Shown one piece after another: positions 51,663 to 60,539 of a DNA stretch of 64,000 bases. How positions within the stretch are numbered: the first letter of the stretch is position 1; every line of letters begins with the position of its first letter. Position numbers and translations under genes: made by a program. Under the pieces are notes generated by a model. That model had not been told where the DNA came from and did no database searches. It saw only the letters and a list, made by a program, of their open reading frames with translations. Origin of the DNA: Symbiodinium natans (taxonomy: Eukaryota > Sar > Dinophyceae > Suessiales > Symbiodiniaceae); the NCBI GenBank assembly GCA_905221605.1, contig CAJNDS010002131.1:62001-126000 (forward strand), in the 5' to 3' direction.

Positions 51663-52535
51663 ATGCCACTTAAGCAAGTTGATTATAGCAAAACTCATTT
51701 TTACAAAATTGTTTGTAACGACCTAACAATTAAGGATTGTTATGTAGGACATACGACTAATTTCAAAAATAGAAAAAATGCACATAAAACAAGTCACTAT
51801 AATTCAAATGGTAAAACATACAATGGTAAAAACAACAACCGATACGTGTATAATTTCATAGCAGATCATGGTGGTTGGGATAATTGGGATATGATTTTAA
51901 TAAACACAGAATATTGTGAAAATGCATTGGATGCAAAAAAGAAAGAGAGAGAATACATAGAGTTGCTAAATGCAACATTGAATGAAAAACGACCTTATAT
52001 AAGTAAAGAAGATAAAGCAGAATACAAAGCGAAGTGGGCAAAAGATAATGAAGAGCAAGTTAAAAGAAACAAACATGACTGGTATATAGCAAACAAAGAG
52101 CACTGTAATCAGAAAAGTAAGCAGAAATACGAAGAACATAAAGATGAACGGAAGAAACAAAGTAGGGAGAAATACGCGGAAAATAGGGAGCATTATTTAA
52201 AGCAACACAAAGAATATTACAATAACAACAAAGCAGTAATCTTACAAAACGAAAAAGATAGATACCATTCTAAAAAAGATCTCGTTGAGTGTGAATGTGG
52301 GTGTAAGGTTTTTCAACATAACTTAAGGGAACATCAAGAAACAAGAAAACACAAACAATATATTGACTTCCTACAAGGCAATAAGCCCGATGCTGTTCAA
52401 TGCAGTTGTGGGGCAATTGTTTTGAAGAAAAATCTGCGTTTGCATCAATCAAAACAGAAGCACCAAGACTACCTAAACAACCAAGCCTCTGAAGAACATA
52501 CAGAAGAGTTCCTACAAACAACCCAAGATAATTAA
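51663..52535 (+). CDS. GIY-YIG nuclease with two C-terminal zinc fingers (copy 2)
   Basis: 290 residues from ATG 51,663. The frame extends one codon upstream through a GTG, which is unlikely as a start. THFYKIVC (10-17) and CYVGHTT (24-30) form the GIY-YIG signature. The region KKEREYIELLNA provides the acidic helix. A long Lys/Glu-rich helix-like middle leads to two fingers of the same type, CECGCKVFQHNLREHQETRKH and CSCGAIVLKKNLRLHQSKQKH (each of form CxC-x10-H-x5-H). Closest relative in the window is the copy at 55,214, sharing YSKTHFYKIVC/YSNTHFYKIVC. Confidence 0.88.
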   Translation: MPLKQVDYSKTHFYKIVCNDLTIKDCYVGHTTNFKNRKNAHKTSHYNSNGKTYNGKNNNRYVYNFIADHGGWDNWDMILINTEYCENALDAKKKEREYIELLNATLNEKRPYISKEDKAEYKAKWAKDNEEQVKRNKHDWYIANKEHCNQKSKQKYEEHKDERKKQSREKYAENREHYLKQHKEYYNNNKAVILQNEKDRYHSKKDLVECECGCKVFQHNLREHQETRKHKQYIDFLQGNKPDAVQCSCGAIVLKKNLRLHQSKQKHQDYLNNQASEEHTEEFLQTTQDN

Positions 52536-52565
52536 TAATATTACTAAAAATATTATTATTTATCA

Positions 52566-52781
52566 TTAAAATAAACTAGGATTACAACAATGTAAATGAG
52601 TAAAGCCGAAACACGGGCATTTCTTCTTCTTTTTCAATGCTTCTACTTTTTCTTCTTCTTCCTGTAATTTATTTAACAGATCTTTCATCGCTTTTAAGAG
52701 TATGTCGGTTTCCGAAATGTCTTTGCTTTTTTGTTTAAGTAGTTCCATACAGGTGGCATACTCAGAGTGAAAATCGCTCAT
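52566..52781 (-). CDS. Small coiled-coil protein with Cys-rich tail
   Basis: 71 residues from ATG 52,781; two upstream codons via TTG are unlikely. A long helix (KAMKDLLNKLQEEEEKVEAL) is followed by a Lys run and CPCFGFTHLHCC, which could bind a metal. It lies just downstream of the fibre gene on the same strand with a 20-nt gap. Unknown function. Confidence 0.65.
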   Translation of the reverse strand: MSDFHSEYATCMELLKQKSKDISETDILLKAMKDLLNKLQEEEEKVEALKKKKKCPCFGFTHLHCCNPSLF

Positions 52782-52801
52782 ATACAATAGTTTATATTAT
52801 A

Positions 52802-54355
52802 TTAATCACTATCATCTTTAATCTTCTTTTTCAATTTTGTGATTTCTCCTTTCATTGTTGCCATTTCTTTTTTCATTGTTTTAACCAAATCAAATAACTC
52901 ATCTTTCTCGCTGATAAGGTGTTGCAAAGCGCCCCACAAGATAACTGTCATTTTATTGTATGCTAAGAGTTTCATACCATCATCATTATAAAAGATTATG
53001 TTATCCCATTCAGGGGGCAGTTTAGCATTTTTCACATCGTCGGCTATAAATCCTAGGTTACTCTTTTTATCTTCGTCCTTGGCAAAATTAAAGGTTTTCG
53101 GTTTAATGTATTTAACTACACTATAACAGTCTTTGGTATTCACTTCTTTAATATTCTCTTTTAATTTAAAATCCGATGTTTCAATCAAGGCGGTGCAGGT
53201 TAGAGTTCCTCCAATATCTGCGTTATTTGTTGTAGTAAAGAAACCGTAAACATCAACGCCTGTATTTGTGGCATCTAATCTTGATAAATTGTTATTGCTT
53301 AATCTAATAAATCCATCAGTATCTGGATTATTTATTAATACTCTTTGTTGACCTGACACATCAACATGTGTTATTTCAAGATTACCTAATAGAGTAACTT
53401 TTCCGTCAGTTAATTGAATTTCTGGCGTTGATGATTCTAATCCCATTGTTAAATTCATTTCTCCCGCCGTGTCTCCATTTCTGATATATAACTTATATTG
53501 AGTGTCTAAAACTTCTTTTAATTCGCTACTATTTTGAAACATAAAGCGCCCCCAACTAATAACATCTGCCTCACCAACGATATTACCAATACTATTAAAT
53601 GTTTGATTATTTGTAACTGCTCTATTAATAGTAATTCCGTTAGTGTCGTTTAGTTGTAATGCTATTGTTCCTGTTGTAGGGTCGGTTGCTCTATTTGATT
53701 GTAATGAAAAATTAATTTCGTTAGTTGATATTACGTTTAATGAATTATTAACGTCCGCTCTTTGAAATATTCTACCGGAATTATTAATATAAATATCACT
53801 ATTAAATGTTGATATATTTTGAAATGATGATGTGCCACCAAAATTAGCATTGCCTCCCGATACATTTAACTTATTTGATCCTTGGATTACTCCAATACCT
53901 AAACTTAAGCAATAAACACCATTACCATTTGCTGTGTTCAATAAAAGTAAAGAAGAACTGTCATTACTCGTGTTATATGCATTAATATTAAATGAGTTGA
54001 ATTTTAAATACCCTTGTGCGTTTTTTACTGTCATAACATTGGAAGCATCCGTTGTGTTTTTATAAAATGTTAATCCATTAGCATTATTAATATTTGCATT
54101 TTCACCATCAAAGTTTAAGTCAGTTGTTAAATCTATATTCCCATCTACTTTTAAATTTTGTCTAATAATAGCACTATCAACAACATCTAATGTGTATCCA
54201 CCTGTTAATGTATTTGCTCCTGTATCTAATAATAACGAATGTGATTTAACATACTGATTAGCATTTGCATTTAAATTTAGTATCCTACCTGTATCATCAA
54301 TTGAATTATAACAATCAATACTATCATTATTAAAAGTAATATAACTATCAGTATT
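52802..54355 (-). pseudogene. Fibre-like protein, distal part with S74 intramolecular chaperone
   Basis: Continues the 55,179 gene in the next frame after a missing base near 54,355. Without the frame change it would start at ATG 54,034 (410 residues). Repetitive beta-rich Asn/Thr/Ser sequence (strings such as NGITINR, TGVDVYGFF) leads to SDFKLKENIKEV and FNFAKDEDKKSNLGFIADDV, the signature of the S74 endosialidase-type chaperone that trimerises and cleaves itself off tail fibres and spikes. The cleavage Ser would be the one before DFKLK. The last 35 residues are a coiled coil. Whole gene about 790 residues. Known S74 proteins are receptor-binding fibres, so a host-attachment spike is the likely role. 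Confidence 0.85.
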
Positions 54356-55179
54356 CTAACAGTAAATGATAAATTAGCATCTACTGTATTTTCTACTACT
54401 AATCCACCTGTTGGCACTGCTACTTTACCACTCATTTTATAACCTGCGTTATTATTAGTTAGATCAAGTTGTTTAATTGCATCGTCGGATGTATTATTAC
54501 AAAATATTTTATCGCCTTGTAAAGTTATATAACTCGTAGCGTTTTTAAACTCTGCTAATACTTTGTCACCTCCGCCTGTTTGATTGCTGAATAATAATCC
54601 TGCTACTGGCGATATATTAATAGTTGAGTTGTTTAATGTTAAACCGCTATGGATAACTGTAGGGGCGGAACAATCAATAATAGGATTGGCGCTAAATCGG
54701 TTTGTGAAGTCTGATTTGGGAACTCTTAGGTCTAGTAGGTTATCCACTTCAGTAGTTGTGTATCCTGACCCAGCCCCTGCTATTAATGTATCTACCTCAC
54801 CCTTATTGTAATAATTGGTTTGTAATTGGGTGTTAGTCTGGAAATTAGTAGATAAATTTGTGTCTATCTGCGTTGATGTGTAATAGTTAGTAAATGTTGT
54901 ATCAATCTCGGTTCTATCGTAATAGCTACTGGAAATCTGTAAAACCGTTTGGTAAGAAGTAGCTAAGATATGTGATATAGAACTAATGTCGTGAAAATTT
55001 GTCAGTTGCTTAGTGTTTAGAATGTCAATCGCATCGGTATTTGCTTGTATGTTTGAAGAATTCGCGGTGTTGATGTCTCCTAATTCTGTTTTTGTAGCGT
55101 ATAATAAAGAAATGTCTGTTCCACTGACTACAATATTATCTGCTGTTAATGTATTTGTATTATTCAATGTTAGTGTCAT
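54277..55179 (-). pseudogene. Fibre-like protein, N-terminal part (frameshifted)
   Basis: From ATG 55,179, 275 residues of Asn/Thr/Ile-rich repeats (LNNTNTLTADNIVVSG; repeated YYNKGEVDTL / YYDRTEIDT / YYTSTQIDTN modules typical of triple-helical phage and virus fibres). After TVR near 54,355 the frame turns into a Leu/Ile/Val run, a clear frame-slip product, and stops at 54,277. The next frame continues without stops as fibre-type sequence to the S74 gene part. Inserting one A would join them (the sequence reads AGAAT where AGAAAT is expected). A TCTA element lies 13 nt before the ATG. Confidence 0.85.
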
Positions 55180-55192
55180 TATATTAATAAAA

Positions 55193-55196
55193 TAGA
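55193..55196 (-). promoter_or_regulatory. TCTA late-promoter-like motif of the fibre gene
   Basis: TATCTATTTTATTAATATA precedes the ATG; TCTA ends 13 nt before it, in an AT-only context. Confidence 0.5.
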
Positions 55197-55213
55197 TAAT
55201 TTTATTAATATAA

Positions 55214-55846
55214 TTAATTTTCCTGCTGTTGATTTAGATATTCTTGATGCTTTTGTGATTTAAGGTGTCGTGCCTTGTGGTTGTGTGAAAAACTATTACC
55301 GCACGGACATTCTATCACTTGACGGAGTTTTTCTTTGTGTTTCTCACGATAAGTCTTTGCTTGTTCCTTTCTCCTATCTGGGTTCTCTTGGCGCCACTTT
55401 TTAACCTTTTCGCAGAACTTTTCCCTATTTTCCAAATGATAAAGCCGTTTTTGTTCTTGTATATGTTCTTTATTTTCACTCTCCCATTCTTTCTTGTATT
55501 GCCTCCTCTCGTCCAATGAAACAATGGGACGCTTTACAACATTTAAGTCTGCATTTAGTTGTTCTATATAATCCCGTTCAATTCTTCTCGCTTCTAAACT
55601 ACTTTCGCAAAATCGGGTTTCAAGTTCAACCATATCCCAATTATTCCAGTTGCCGTTTTCTCGTATTGTTTGATATACAAAACGGTTATGGAATTTATCA
55701 CTTGGATTTATACACTGCTTCTTATGATTATATTTTCGCGCTGTAAAATCGGTTGTGTGACCTACATATAAACTGTTTATATTCATATCTTTACACACAA
55801 TTTTATAAAAATGAGTATTGCTATAATCTATTGGTTTTCTTGGCAT
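55214..55846 (-). CDS. GIY-YIG nuclease with C-terminal zinc finger (copy 3)
   Basis: 210 residues. YSNTHFYKIVC (8-18) and LYVGHTT (25-31) give the GIY-YIG signature. ARKYNHKKQC contains the Arg. ARRIERDYIEQLNADLN holds the acidic helix. A basic helical middle precedes the finger CPCGNSFSHNHKARHLKSQKH. It sits between the fibre and major capsid genes on the same strand, a position where selfish nucleases can ride with essential genes. No TCTA element is seen before it. Confidence 0.88.
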   Translation of the reverse strand: MPRKPIDYSNTHFYKIVCKDMNINSLYVGHTTDFTARKYNHKKQCINPSDKFHNRFVYQTIRENGNWNNWDMVELETRFCESSLEARRIERDYIEQLNADLNVVKRPIVSLDERRQYKKEWESENKEHIQEQKRLYHLENREKFCEKVKKWRQENPDRRKEQAKTYREKHKEKLRQVIECPCGNSFSHNHKARHLKSQKHQEYLNQQQEN

Positions 55847-55912
55847 AATATCCTATAATATGTTATAAAATGTTAATTCTTTATAACATGTTATATTAAT
55901 TTTTCAATGCAC

Positions 55913-57346
55913 TTAATCATACACCTTGAGCCCCAAGTCTTTTATTTCTAATATTTGTTCCGACAGTAATGTTATATAAATATTATCAGGCATAGCAGTA
56001 GTTGTTATTGAAGCATTTGCAGGTTTAACTTTTACTAACATCTGTTGTCCAGCCCGTGTATTAATTCCAGTGTATGAACTATCAGGCACTTTTTCAAATG
56101 AAAACCCAAATACAAATTGACGGTCACGATATTGTCTAAAATCAATTGACATTGAATGTTGATGAAACATTGGAAGATTTAATGCCTTTCTTAAGTGGTA
56201 ATAGCATTCTTGAAGTGATGTAATCGGATACTCGGCATATAGTTTAGAACCCAATTGTATTTGCATTTGTAAATCAAAATTATTGTCATAAATTCCTTCA
56301 GTTTGTTCGTCTGATTGTTGCTGTGGGTGATAGAAACGACAAAATTCTTTGTCACAGTATTCGTAACCGGTGCTTGGGTCTCCTTCTTTGTAAAATGTAA
56401 TGAAAGATGCTACTAATTTAGACACTGAACGGATGACTTGGACGTTAATATCGGTTGTGCCTTTTACTGATTGAGATTGAGTAATATAAGTTGTATAAGT
56501 AATGGGTAGGCCTTTTCCTTCTAAAAGATGTTTTACATATTCATTATTTAAGTTATTATCAAGGGTGCAAACATCACAAACAACACGAGCATTATTAATT
56601 TCCCAGTCAACGCTTGTATTTCTAAATTCAGCGTCTGCTTCCGTGGCAGGATTAACATCAGTTACAAACCTATTTCCTACGGCGTCCGCTGTTGTAACAT
56701 CTTCAGGGTTAATTACACAATCAGTAGCATTAGTAACCAGTTCTAATTCAATTGTTAAATTTCCCATATACTTTAATGGTAAATACTTAAACTGACTGAA
56801 TAAACCACATAAGGGCTTAAATCCAACAATCATTTTATCCTTAAAGCCTTGACAAGTTAAACCATTAACTTCATATTTTAATCTTGTATCATTGTCATTA
56901 ACGAGAGTTTTAATTTCATCATCGTATCTATAACCAAAACCTTCATTTGCTTCATCTTTTCGTGCTCCTTGGGACATCATTTTAGAGAACATATGATGCA
57001 CTCGGTTATAATTATCAAAATCTTCAACAACCTGATTACCAGCAATAATTCTCATTCGTCTGAAGAAGCTATAAGGAGGGGATAATGGACGGAGTTTGTT
57101 ATTAAATGTTCCAGGGTCAAGATTTTGTAATGTAAAAAATATTCTTACACTTTGAGGGTCTAACCAAGCATTATCTTCTGCATTTAATGAAAATTTCAAT
57201 ACACGATTACCACTTGTAGGTTTATAGATATTTGAACCAGACGGCCAAAATGTAACACTTCTTCTATCAGTAATATAACTTGAACCCTTGTTGAATTTAA
57301 ATGAGAGGTTGTCAATGAGAATATCTTCAGGTGCAAACGTTTCCAT
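55913..57346 (-). CDS. Major capsid protein (double jelly-roll type)
   Basis: The frame is open from a TTG at 57,382, but ATG 57,346 (METFAPEDILIDNL) is the likely start, giving 477 residues. The N-terminal segment WLDPQSVRIFFTLQNLDP, followed by YSFFRRMRIIAGNQVVEDF and YNRVHHMFSKM, matches the conserved first jelly-roll region of Polinton/PLV major capsid proteins. A C-terminal half with NVQVIRSVSKLVASFITF and a final EQILEIKDLGLKVYD completes the pattern. It forms the hexon-like trimer of the icosahedral shell. TCTA lies 16 nt before the ATG. The frame is intact. Confidence 0.9.
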   Translation of the reverse strand: METFAPEDILIDNLSFKFNKGSSYITDRRSVTFWPSGSNIYKPTSGNRVLKFSLNAEDNAWLDPQSVRIFFTLQNLDPGTFNNKLRPLSPPYSFFRRMRIIAGNQVVEDFDNYNRVHHMFSKMMSQGARKDEANEGFGYRYDDEIKTLVNDNDTRLKYEVNGLTCQGFKDKMIVGFKPLCGLFSQFKYLPLKYMGNLTIELELVTNATDCVINPEDVTTADAVGNRFVTDVNPATEADAEFRNTSVDWEINNARVVCDVCTLDNNLNNEYVKHLLEGKGLPITYTTYITQSQSVKGTTDINVQVIRSVSKLVASFITFYKEGDPSTGYEYCDKEFCRFYHPQQQSDEQTEGIYDNNFDLQMQIQLGSKLYAEYPITSLQECYYHLRKALNLPMFHQHSMSIDFRQYRDRQFVFGFSFEKVPDSSYTGINTRAGQQMLVKVKPANASITTTAMPDNIYITLLSEQILEIKDLGLKVYD

Positions 57347-57362
57347 AATATATAAACAAAAG

Positions 57363-57366
57363 TAGA
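57363..57366 (-). promoter_or_regulatory. TCTA late-promoter-like motif of the major capsid gene
   Basis: AATTTCTACTTTTGTTTATA before the chosen ATG at 57,346. Its position supports 57,346, not 57,382, as the start. Confidence 0.5.
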
Positions 57367-57382
57367 AATTAAATTTATACAA

Positions 57383-57580
57383 TTAATCAAATAAATTAAA
57401 CTTAAACTTAATATTTTCTTGTTTCTTGGCTTTATTCTTAACTTTAATTTCATTCACGGTGTAGTTGCCTTCATTTTGCTCAATTAGCTTCCTTACCTCT
57501 TCGTAAGCGTTTTGTTTAAACTTTTTCTCTTTGGGTTTCTTCTCCATTTGTTCGTATGTTGTGGCTTTGTAAGAGAACAT
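57383..57580 (-). CDS. Small basic hypothetical protein
   Basis: 65 residues, Lys/Glu-rich (MEKKPKEKKFKQ; IKVKNKAKKQENIKF), between the lipase-like and capsid genes on the same strand, 36 nt upstream of the capsid ATG. High charge and position among capsid genes suggest a minor virion or DNA-binding protein, but no family is recognised. Confidence 0.65.
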   Translation of the reverse strand: MFSYKATTYEQMEKKPKEKKFKQNAYEEVRKLIEQNEGNYTVNEIKVKNKAKKQENIKFKFNLFD

Positions 57581-57602
57581 TATTATTATTATTATTGAGA
57601 TG

Positions 57603-58244
57603 TTAATTAAATTGATCTAAAAACTCATCAGTTGTTATAGGTAAATTTCCTGGTTTGTTATGAACATTAGCAATATCAGCATAACTATGGTTATCAAGTG
57701 GGTTTAATGTTCCTCTATTTAATGTTAAACTGCCTTTATCAAACATACTAACAACATCGCCCGTCTTTCTTATTCTTAGATTTGTTCCGGTATCTTCTGG
57801 TGACTGACCTGACACAAAAGGAGACCCATAACTGCGACTTCTGAATATATTGTTATAATCATTATTTATTTGTTGTCCCACAGCCGAACCCAATGAGTGA
57901 CTAATGACGTCGGTAATTCCTGTAAGTTTCTTACCGTCAACCTCTATAGTTCCATCTTTAATAAACTTATCTACATCTTTGTATCTTTTGGTGTGTCTCG
58001 TTTGATAAAGTGGTAATTTTAGATCATCATAAACATCTCTCCCGCTTTTAGTTCCTGCTATGTATAAGATACTGCCATTTTGATAAATTCCATTGGGGTT
58101 TTCGTATGCTAGTTTCAATCCTTGAGTATCAGTTAAGAAGGTCTCCGTCCCTGCTAATTCTTCACTTACTTCATTGTGAATATTGCTTCTCGTTTTGGGC
58201 GCTTCGTATGGTTCAAAATCATCTCTCCGTTTGTGTTTAAACAT
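57603..58244 (-). CDS. Class 3 lipase-like protein
   Basis: 213 residues. A nucleophile elbow TDVISHSLGSAVG (S117) follows a beta strand and precedes a helix, as in alpha/beta hydrolases. RIRKTGDVVSMFD offers the acid (D163) and NPLDNHSYAD the base (H186), in the order Ser-Asp-His and spacing usual for class 3 lipases. The usual GxSxG first Gly is Ser here. The N-terminal 40 residues look like a flexible arm. The gene lies among virion genes and has TCTA 15 nt upstream, so a virion enzyme acting on host membranes during entry or exit is plausible but inferred. All three catalytic residues are present. Confidence 0.72.
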   Translation of the reverse strand: MFKHKRRDDFEPYEAPKTRSNIHNEVSEELAGTETFLTDTQGLKLAYENPNGIYQNGSILYIAGTKSGRDVYDDLKLPLYQTRHTKRYKDVDKFIKDGTIEVDGKKLTGITDVISHSLGSAVGQQINNDYNNIFRSRSYGSPFVSGQSPEDTGTNLRIRKTGDVVSMFDKGSLTLNRGTLNPLDNHSYADIANVHNKPGNLPITTDEFLDQFN

Positions 58245-58259
58245 TATTAAAATAGTTTA

Positions 58260-58263
58260 TAGA
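58260..58263 (-). promoter_or_regulatory. TCTA late-promoter-like motif of the lipase-like gene
   Basis: TTCTATAAACTATTTTAATA immediately precedes the ATG at 58,244; TCTA ends 15 nt before it. Confidence 0.45.
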
Positions 58264-58336
58264 ATTATTTTTGTTAAATTATCAAAGATCATTTAATAAA
58301 TTCTTTTAAAATTTAAAAATTTATCATTTAATAATA

Positions 58337-59173
58337 ATGCTCAAGTTCAAAAAAGTTTATATTGACAGCTACTATAAAGTAAGTGGCGCTTCATCAAATT
58401 TTACAATAGATCTACCTGAAACGGTGCAATTGGAAGAGAATATGCTATGTCAAATACATGAGGTAAGCATCCCCCATTCTTGGTATTCAATCAACAGCAC
58501 CAACAACAATTTATATTTCAGACACCAAGTTATACCGCCCGGAGTTATAGCAGGGATCACTTATCGTAAAATAACCATACCAGAAGGCAATTACACAGCG
58601 GTGGATTTGGCACAAACAATTGAAATAGCACTTAATTTACTGGTTGATACAGTTGATAGACCCAACACTTATTCAATAAGCTATAACAGTTCCACTAACA
58701 AGTATACATTCAGTTCCAACTATTCTACGGTCATCTTTGTTGTTTTAACTGATGGGGAAGTAGCACCATTAGCAGGTAGTTTTAGTGATCCTGTTGATGT
58801 TAATAATTTGAGTTCAATTAACCGAGTAATTGGAAACACAACACCCGCCACTGATGCTTATACAAACGTAGCTCCTTATGTGACTAATTTTATTGATTTG
58901 GTCCCTTTCAAGAATTTATATTTGCATTGTAACGAAATAAGCAACTACAACCAATTAACAGTGGCGGGAAATTCAAGCATAGTCAAAAAAGTTCCTGTTA
59001 ATGTTCCCTATTTAGGTGTCATTAACGATAATGAATTAAGCGCCGAAGATTATATTAATGTATCAGGTAAAATGCTACGCCGATTGAATTTTAGACTAAC
59101 TGACCACCTTAACCAAATTGTAAATTTAAACGGGGTGGATATTTCCTTTACACTAACATTTTTTAGGGGATAA
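58337..59173 (+). CDS. Penton / minor capsid protein
   Basis: 278 residues. The N-terminal KKVYIDSYYKVSGASSNFTI, then LPETVQLEENMLCQIHEVSI and PHSWYSINSTNNNLYF, are the conserved start of PLV/Polinton penton-type minor capsid proteins, which fold as a single jelly-roll and occupy the fivefold vertices. The C-terminus NLNGVDISFTLTFFRG fits the final strands. It is divergent from the lipase-like gene across a 92-bp AT-rich gap. The upstream element reads TCATTTAATAATA, one base off the TCTA type. The frame is intact. Confidence 0.85.
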   Translation: MLKFKKVYIDSYYKVSGASSNFTIDLPETVQLEENMLCQIHEVSIPHSWYSINSTNNNLYFRHQVIPPGVIAGITYRKITIPEGNYTAVDLAQTIEIALNLLVDTVDRPNTYSISYNSSTNKYTFSSNYSTVIFVVLTDGEVAPLAGSFSDPVDVNNLSSINRVIGNTTPATDAYTNVAPYVTNFIDLVPFKNLYLHCNEISNYNQLTVAGNSSIVKKVPVNVPYLGVINDNELSAEDYINVSGKMLRRLNFRLTDHLNQIVNLNGVDISFTLTFFRG

Positions 59174-59193
59174 TAAATATCTAATTAGAAAAA

Positions 59194-59197
59194 TCTA
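59194..59197 (+). promoter_or_regulatory. TCTA motif before the 59,211 gene
   Basis: AAATCTAGACTATATTTATA precedes the ATG, with a 13-nt gap. A second TCTA lies at 59,180-59,183. Confidence 0.5.
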
Positions 59198-59210
59198 GAC
59201 TATATTTATA

Positions 59211-59783
59211 ATGAGTAGTGAAGAGGTTCATGATGTTAAAAATGAAGAAGCAACCGAACCAGTAGCAAATGAAATTATTGAAGAAGCACCTGAAAAAGCA
59301 CCAGAAGAAAAAATTAAAGAAGCTAATGAAGAACAACCAAAAGAAGAAGCAAAGCCAAAAGCAAAAGCAACGGCTAAAAAATTACCTAGGACTGTTAAAG
59401 TGGTTGAGTTAGTTGAATGTAACGCTTGTAATAAAAAGATGTTGCCCAAAAGTTTAAAAAACACACACCCACATTATTGCAAGGGGCAACCAACCGAAAC
59501 ATTACCAGTAAATAAGCAGAAGGCAAGTTATGGGTCAAAGGTAGAACAAAAACTAAGAAAAGAAATTGAAGAAGAGATGAAAAAGAAATACGAAGTGAAA
59601 AATGTTCCAAGTGTTCCGAGTTCTGACAATAAAGTGGAACAAGAAAAGCCCGTAAGAATGAAAGAGGTAGTGAAACAACCAACATCAACAGAATTGCTAC
59701 ATCAGTCGTATAATGAAATCAAAAGGTTAAGACAACAAGAAAAACAAGAAAAGATACAAAGGTTCAGATCCAGTATGTTTTAA
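59211..59783 (+). CDS. Hypothetical virion-region protein with central zinc finger
   Basis: 190 residues. An acidic Glu/Ala/Pro/Lys-rich N-terminal 60 residues (repeats like EEAPEKAPEEK) are followed by a C2HC-type finger CNACNKKMLPKSLKNTHPHYC near 72-92, then a long charged helical region (EQKLRKEIEEEMKKKYEV). It lies directly after the penton gene on the same strand with a TCTA element. Its extended charged shape would suit a scaffold or core protein, but this is inference and no family is recognised. Confidence 0.78.
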   Translation: MSSEEVHDVKNEEATEPVANEIIEEAPEKAPEEKIKEANEEQPKEEAKPKAKATAKKLPRTVKVVELVECNACNKKMLPKSLKNTHPHYCKGQPTETLPVNKQKASYGSKVEQKLRKEIEEEMKKKYEVKNVPSVPSSDNKVEQEKPVRMKEVVKQPTSTELLHQSYNEIKRLRQQEKQEKIQRFRSSMF

Positions 59784-59808
59784 AGATTAATATGTAATAA
59801 CATTATAT

Positions 59809-60171
59809 ATGAACAATCTGAAAAGAGTGGAGATAGTGAGAAACGAATTATTAAAGATGAAAACATTTGACACAGATGAGAAATGTTGCATAATTGAAAA
59901 TTATTGTTTTCATTATTTAGCAAATGTTAAGGGCTATGATGTCAATGATGAACTTATGAAACAATTAGTCGTGTTACAAGCGTGTATTAGAACTGAAAGA
60001 CCTGTTCCAAAACAACTAGTTCCACTAAAAAAACTAAAAGAGCATTTAAACAATAATCAGTATGAGTTTCTTGACGAAGACACTGTAAAAATGATGATTG
60101 GAGAAATTGACAAATACTGTATTGACTTTCCTGATGATATACTTGAGATTTTTAAATCAAATATGAAATAA
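59809..60171 (+). CDS. Hypothetical helical protein
   Basis: 120 residues, mostly helical, with FDTDEKCCIIENYCFHYLAN near the N-terminus and a C-terminal acidic part ending DDILEIFKSNMK. It lies 25 nt after the zinc-finger gene on the same strand, in the run of late-type genes. No domain recognised. Confidence 0.75.
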   Translation: MNNLKRVEIVRNELLKMKTFDTDEKCCIIENYCFHYLANVKGYDVNDELMKQLVVLQACIRTERPVPKQLVPLKKLKEHLNNNQYEFLDEDTVKMMIGEIDKYCIDFPDDILEIFKSNMK

Positions 60172-60190
60172 TTGTGAATATTAATTATTA

Positions 60191-60194
60191 TCTA
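60191..60194 (+). promoter_or_regulatory. TCTA motif before the 60,209 gene
   Basis: ATTATCTAAATTAATATTAA precedes the ATG, with a 14-nt gap. Confidence 0.5.
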
Positions 60195-60208
60195 AATTAA
60201 TATTAATA

Positions 60209-60529
60209 ATGAGTATGTTTAAGAGCAAAGCGGAATTCAAACGCAAACCCCAAGTCCAAAGATACTACGATATTGATGATACCTTCGGTGTTGCTTCTCG
60301 TAGGAAGTATATGAACGATATGAAGATGATGATTGAAGAAGCGGAGAACCGAGGCAAAAATGTTAGACTACGCAATGATTGGCTACAACATCAGAAGAAA
60401 GCAATATATCAAGGAGAGTTAGACGCCGTTAATCGTCAGTTGGAGAGGCCGATGATGCCAGTAAGAACAAAGGAAGAACTAGAAAAGAGACAAAAAGAAT
60501 TAAAAAATATAATGGCGGAAATAATCTAA
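60209..60529 (+). CDS. Small hypothetical charged protein
   Basis: 106 residues, Lys/Arg/Glu-rich, with YYDIDDTFGVASRRKYMNDM near 20-40 and a helical coiled C-terminus. The next gene's TCTA element overlaps its stop codon, so the two are tightly packed. Unknown function. Confidence 0.75.
   Translation: MSMFKSKAEFKRKPQVQRYYDIDDTFGVASRRKYMNDMKMMIEEAENRGKNVRLRNDWLQHQKKAIYQGELDAVNRQLERPMMPVRTKEELEKRQKELKNIMAEII
60525..60528 (+). promoter_or_regulatory. TCTA motif before the 60,540 gene
   Basis: Overlaps the previous stop codon (ATCTAA). It ends 11 nt before ATG 60,540, which supports that start over an upstream TTG at 60,531. Confidence 0.4.
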
Positions 60530-60539
60530 TTTGTATTAT

